Position numbers and translations under genes: made by a program. Positions 54,450 through 57,159 of a DNA stretch of 57,159 nt are shown piece by piece. Source of the stretch: Thiomonas intermedia (lineage in GTDB: Bacteria > Pseudomonadota > Gammaproteobacteria > Burkholderiales > Burkholderiaceae_C). The notes beneath the pieces are model-generated. The model was not told where the DNA came from. It searched no databases and saw nothing but the letters and a program-made list of their open reading frames with translations. The stretch is taken from the NCBI GenBank assembly GCA_022730375.1, contig DZDA01000005.1, forward strand, positions 1 through 57,159, in the 5' to 3' direction. The stretch's first letter is position 1. Each line of letters begins with the position of its first letter.

Positions 54450-55193
54450 ATGCGCAGAGACCATTTGCAGGGCGAAATCGACACTTATCTCGATTGCGCG
54501 CGTTTTACCGATTATTGCCCGAACGGCCTACAGGTCGAGGGGAGAGACGAGATTGCGCGCATTGTCACCGGCGTCACGGCCAGCCTGGCGCTGATCGAGC
54601 GCGCCATCGCGCTGCGGGCCGATGCGCTGCTGGTGCATCATGGCTATTTCTGGCGCGGAGAAGATCCATGCATCATCCGCCAGAAGCGCAAGCGCTTGGG
54701 GCTGCTGCTCGCTGCCGATCTCAACCTGTTCGCCTATCACCTGCCGCTCGACGCGCACTGCGAGGTCGGCAACAACGTCATGCTGGCGCGGCGTCTGGGC
54801 TGGTCGGTGCAGGGCCGCTTCGGCAAACAGCAACTGGGCTGTCTGGGCAGCGCGCCGCAAGCGACCATCGGCCAACTCGAGCAGGCCGTTGCGCGCGATC
54901 TGGGTCGCACGCCCCTGGTGGTGGGCGAGGCCGATGCGCCTGTAGGGACATTGGCCTGGTGCACTGGCGGCGCGCAGGACTGGATCGAAGACGCCTGGGC
55001 TGCGGGGGCGCGCACCTTTGTCAGCGGCGAGATTTCCGAACCCACGGCGCATTTCGCGCGTGAAATGGGCATTACTTATCTGGCTTGCGGCCACCATGCC
55101 ACAGAGCGCGACGGCATTCGTGCGCTCGGCGACCATCTGGCCGCACATTACGGACTCGACCATGTCTTCATCGACCTCGACAACCCCGCCTGA
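54450..55193 (+). CDS. Nif3/DUF34-family metal-binding protein (YbgI-like)
   Basis: A 247-residue cytosolic protein of the Nif3-like dinuclear metal family. Metal ligands are visible in [26 protein letters not shown] and GHHATERDG, with the [11 protein letters not shown] motif. Often annotated GTP cyclohydrolase I type 2; the true reaction is unsettled, and roles in metal insertion or coenzyme repair have been suggested. It starts 63 bp from the divergent degS-like gene and overlaps pdxA by 32 bases. Confidence 0.92.
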   Translation: MRRDHLQGEIDTYLDCARFTDYCPNGLQVEGRDEIARIVTGVTASLALIERAIALRADALLVHHGYFWRGEDPCIIRQKRKRLGLLLAADLNLFAYHLPLDAHCEVGNNVMLARRLGWSVQGRFGKQQLGCLGSAPQATIGQLEQAVARDLGRTPLVVGEADAPVGTLAWCTGGAQDWIEDAWAAGARTFVSGEISEPTAHFAREMGITYLACGHHATERDGIRALGDHLAAHYGLDHVFIDLDNPA

Positions 55194-56214
55194 ATCGTCA
55201 CCCAGCCGCCCGATCGCCCTGACCCTGGGCGACCCCTGCGGCATCGGTACCGAAACCCTCGTGCGGGCCTTTGCGCAAGGCGAGGCGAACGGGTGCGTGG
55301 TCTACGGCGACGCGGCCTGGCTGGCCCGCACGGCGCGCGCCCTACGGTTTTCACCCGACAGCAGCCGTCCTGCCATCGTGGAACTCGACGAGCTGGCAGA
55401 GTGGAAGGAGGTTCCGTGTGGGGCCATTCCCGTGCTGCCCATCGTCGCGCTGCCTGCCGATCTCGTCATCGGGCAGGTGGACGCCCGCGCTGGTGCGGCG
55501 GCCTACGCGTGCATCGAAGCCGCGGCCCAAGACGCCCTCGCGGGTCGGGTGGCCGCCGTGGTGACGGCGCCCATCCACAAAGCGGCGCTGCATGCCGCGG
55601 GCGTGAACTTTCCCGGGCATACCGAAATCCTGCAGCACATTGCCGGCGGCGCACCCGTGCGCATGATGCTGGCCAACGAGCAACTCAAGACCGTGCTGGT
55701 GACTGTGCACATGGCCTTGCGGCAAGCCATCGATGCGGTGACGACCGAATCGGTTTTGCAGACCTTGCGCATCGCCCATCAGGCTGCCCGTGGCTGGGGG
55801 CTGGAGCAGCCGCGCATCGCCGTTGCCGGGCTGAACCCGCATGCGGGCGAGTCAGGTCTGTTCGGCGACGAGGAAGAGCGGATCATCGCCCCGGCGGTCG
55901 CTCAGGCGCGTCGCGAGGACATTGCCGCCAGCGGGCCTTACCCGCCTGATACCGTGTTCATGCGCGCGCGTCACGCACCGCCCGAGCATCCGGGCGCCTT
56001 CGACATCGTGGTGGCGATGTATCACGATCAGGGACTGATTCCGGTGAAGTATCTCGGCGTGGAGCAGGGCGTGAACGTCACGCTGGGGCTGCCCTTCGTG
56101 CGGACCAGCCCCGATCACGGTACGGCGTTCGACATCGTCGGCCGCGATCTGGCCGACCCCTCCAGCCTGATTGCAGCCATTCGCATGGCCCGCGATCTTG
56201 CTGTGCCGCACTGA
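55162..56214 (+). CDS. pdxA: 4-hydroxythreonine-4-phosphate dehydrogenase
   Basis: Enzyme of the DXP-dependent vitamin B6 route, making 3-amino-2-oxopropyl phosphate for PdxJ. The 350-residue protein has [45 protein letters not shown] with a metal-binding His, [16 protein letters not shown] and [19 protein letters not shown]. The ATG at 55162 lies inside the Nif3-like gene end (32-bp overlap), so translation is probably coupled. A frame extending to 55018 is only read-through of the neighbour. In many relatives pdxA is beside surA and rsmA; here it is with the Nif3-like gene. Confidence 0.95.
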   Translation: MSSSTSTTPPESSPSRPIALTLGDPCGIGTETLVRAFAQGEANGCVVYGDAAWLARTARALRFSPDSSRPAIVELDELAEWKEVPCGAIPVLPIVALPADLVIGQVDARAGAAAYACIEAAAQDALAGRVAAVVTAPIHKAALHAAGVNFPGHTEILQHIAGGAPVRMMLANEQLKTVLVTVHMALRQAIDAVTTESVLQTLRIAHQAARGWGLEQPRIAVAGLNPHAGESGLFGDEEERIIAPAVAQARREDIAASGPYPPDTVFMRARHAPPEHPGAFDIVVAMYHDQGLIPVKYLGVEQGVNVTLGLPFVRTSPDHGTAFDIVGRDLADPSSLIAAIRMARDLAVPH

Positions 56215-56219
56215 GAAGT

Positions 56220-56235
56220 CCGTGCAAAGGCACGG
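56220..56235. terminator. Short hairpin between convergent pdxA and DUF4404 genes
   Basis: CCGTGC (56220-56225) and GCACGG (56230-56235) form a 6-bp stem with a 4-nt loop five bases after the pdxA stop. No T-run follows on the plus strand, so its strength is doubtful. Confidence 0.35.
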
Positions 56236-56257
56236 CCCGGCGGTAGGTGCGAGTGTT

Positions 56258-56533
56258 TTACAGCCCCAGGCCGAGCAGCAGGCTGCGCAGTTCTCGCAGG
56301 ACCAGATCGACATTCGGGTGCTCGGCGGCGAAGCGGGTGGCCAGGGTTTGCGCCTGTTCCGCGAGATCGTCGTTCTGCGCGGGAGCCGATTCGGTCTGCT
56401 TGCGATCGAGTGCGGCCTGAATGTCGCGATCCAGGGTCTGCAGCAGGTTCTTGAGCTCGGGGTCGAGGGTGGGTTGCGATTGCAGCACGGTGTGCAGGCG
56501 CTGCAGGGTGTCGCGGATTTGTGTATCAGACAT
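56258..56533 (-). CDS. DUF4404-family small helical protein
   Basis: A 91-residue, mostly helical cytosolic protein (IRDTLQRLHTVLQSQPTLDPELKNLLQTLDRDIQ, then AAEHPNVDLVLRELRSLLLGLGL at the C-terminus) matching the DUF4404 layout. Function unknown; genes of this type are usually solitary. It lies between pdxA and the aldo/keto reductase. No ribosome site stands out beyond a modest purine run. Confidence 0.78.
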   Translation of the reverse strand: MSDTQIRDTLQRLHTVLQSQPTLDPELKNLLQTLDRDIQAALDRKQTESAPAQNDDLAEQAQTLATRFAAEHPNVDLVLRELRSLLLGLGL

Positions 56534-56600
56534 GATGTAGGTGATTGCAGGGGTACGAGGGCATTGTGCCCAGACGCGGCAGGCGCGGCAAGCACAGCGG

Positions 56601-57159
56601 TCAAATCATGGCCAGAGGCTGTTTGCGACCCGGCGGGGCAAAGGCGGCGTCTAGCGCTTGCAGATCGCTGGCCGAGAGTTGCAACTGGGCGGCGGCCAGA
56701 TTGTCTTGCAAGTGCGCGGTACGCACGGCCTTGGGGATGGCGATGACCTCGGGCTGGCGCAGCACCCAGGCCAGCGCCACCTGAGCCGCGCTGACACCCA
56801 TCCGCTGACCGACTGTCTGCAGCGCGGGGTGGCCGCCGAGCGCGCCTTGATCAATAGGGCTGTAGGCCATGAGCGGCAGCCGGTGGCGCGTCTGCCAGGG
56901 CAGCAGATCGAACTCCACGCCGCGCGCGCCCAGGCTGTAATAGACCTGATTGGCGGCGCAGGCCGATCCGCCTGGCAGCGCAAACAGCTCTTCCAGATCG
57001 GATACATCGAAATTGCTCACGCCCCAGTGACGGATCAAGCCGCGGCTCTGGAGCTGGGCAAACCCGGCCAGCGTTTCAGCCAGCGCGTACTCGCCGCGCC
57101 AATGCAGCAGGTACAGATCGATGCGGTCGAGCTTCAAGCGTTGCAGGCTGCGTTCGCAG
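56601..57159 (-). CDS. Aldo/keto reductase, N-terminus beyond the window
   Basis: The C-terminal about 186 residues of an NADPH-dependent aldo/keto reductase (YafB/YeaE-like). Seen: LGLDRID-like KLDRIDLYLLHW, IRHWGVSNFDVSDLEEL, NQVYYSLGARGVEFDLLPW, MAYSPIDQGAL and the NADP-binding AIPKAVRTAHLQDNLAAA. The frame is open to the right edge of the window (CERSLQRLKLDRID), so roughly the first 85-90 residues with the catalytic Asp and Tyr lie outside. The internal TTG at 57137 is not the real start. Substrate unknown. Confidence 0.9.
   Translation of the reverse strand, partial: CERSLQRLKLDRIDLYLLHWRGEYALAETLAGFAQLQSRGLIRHWGVSNFDVSDLEELFALPGGSACAANQVYYSLGARGVEFDLLPWQTRHRLPLMAYSPIDQGALGGHPALQTVGQRMGVSAAQVALAWVLRQPEVIAIPKAVRTAHLQDNLAAAQLQLSASDLQALDAAFAPPGRKQPLAMI

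Overview
The window is about 57 kb of GC-rich, densely coding bacterial chromosome. Gene content and order suggest a betaproteobacterium of the Burkholderiales: a manX-type EIIA overlapping ptsH, mlaFED-mlaA-mlaCB followed by ibaG-murA and a his operon that runs into HIT-tatABC, nudJ-mnmA, and a short H-NS protein. A Thiomonas-like sulfur oxidiser would fit, but that is inference from gene content. I see no rRNA, tRNA, CRISPR, prophage or intact insertion sequence, and no gene-free stretch above 300 bp.

Layout. 0.1-9.7 kb (mostly minus): pyruvate kinase, a PAS-PAS-GGDEF diguanylate cyclase (plus), the AzlCD branched-chain amino-acid exporter, a PglL-type O-oligosaccharyltransferase, a BepA-like M48 protease with repeats, and PTS enzyme I. 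9.8-10.8 kb (plus): a small secreted protein resembling Cu/Zn superoxide dismutase without its zinc loop, and a GNAT acetyltransferase. 10.8-20.8 kb (minus): a TAXI-type TRAP transporter, a polar amino-acid ABC transporter, a Cpx-like two-component system with a Spy/CpxP protein, HPr and EIIA-Man, and a lipoprotein. The PTS genes are therefore split by about 10 kb.

20.8-29.3 kb (plus): a thioredoxin-fold protein, then the most interesting unit, a six-gene cluster of TolC-like channel, lipoprotein adaptor, RND pump, DUF2892 membrane protein, TDT/SLAC1-family channel or exporter, and a CsoR/RcnR-family regulator lacking the usual copper ligands. A CsoR-type operator candidate lies over the -10 region upstream of the channel gene. 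I propose a thiol- or reactive-sulfur-responsive efflux system. 29.3-36.2 kb: mnmA with a nudJ-like Nudix gene (minus), proton-translocating transhydrogenase pntAA-pntAB-pntB, an H-NS-family protein, a Crp/Fnr-family regulator and a TPMT-family methyltransferase.

36.3-53.2 kb is one co-directional plus-strand block: mlaF-E-D-A-C-B (outer-membrane lipid asymmetry), a YadG/YadH-type ABC exporter, ibaG, murA, hisGDCBHAF-hisIE, a small membrane protein, a HIT protein and tatA-tatB-tatC. It carries two notable non-coding features: a 161-bp imperfect palindrome between hisH and hisA, and an intrinsic terminator between tatA and tatB. 53.2-57.2 kb: a DegS-like protease (minus), a Nif3/DUF34 protein overlapping pdxA (plus), a DUF4404 protein (minus), and an aldo/keto reductase (minus) whose N-terminus runs off the right edge.
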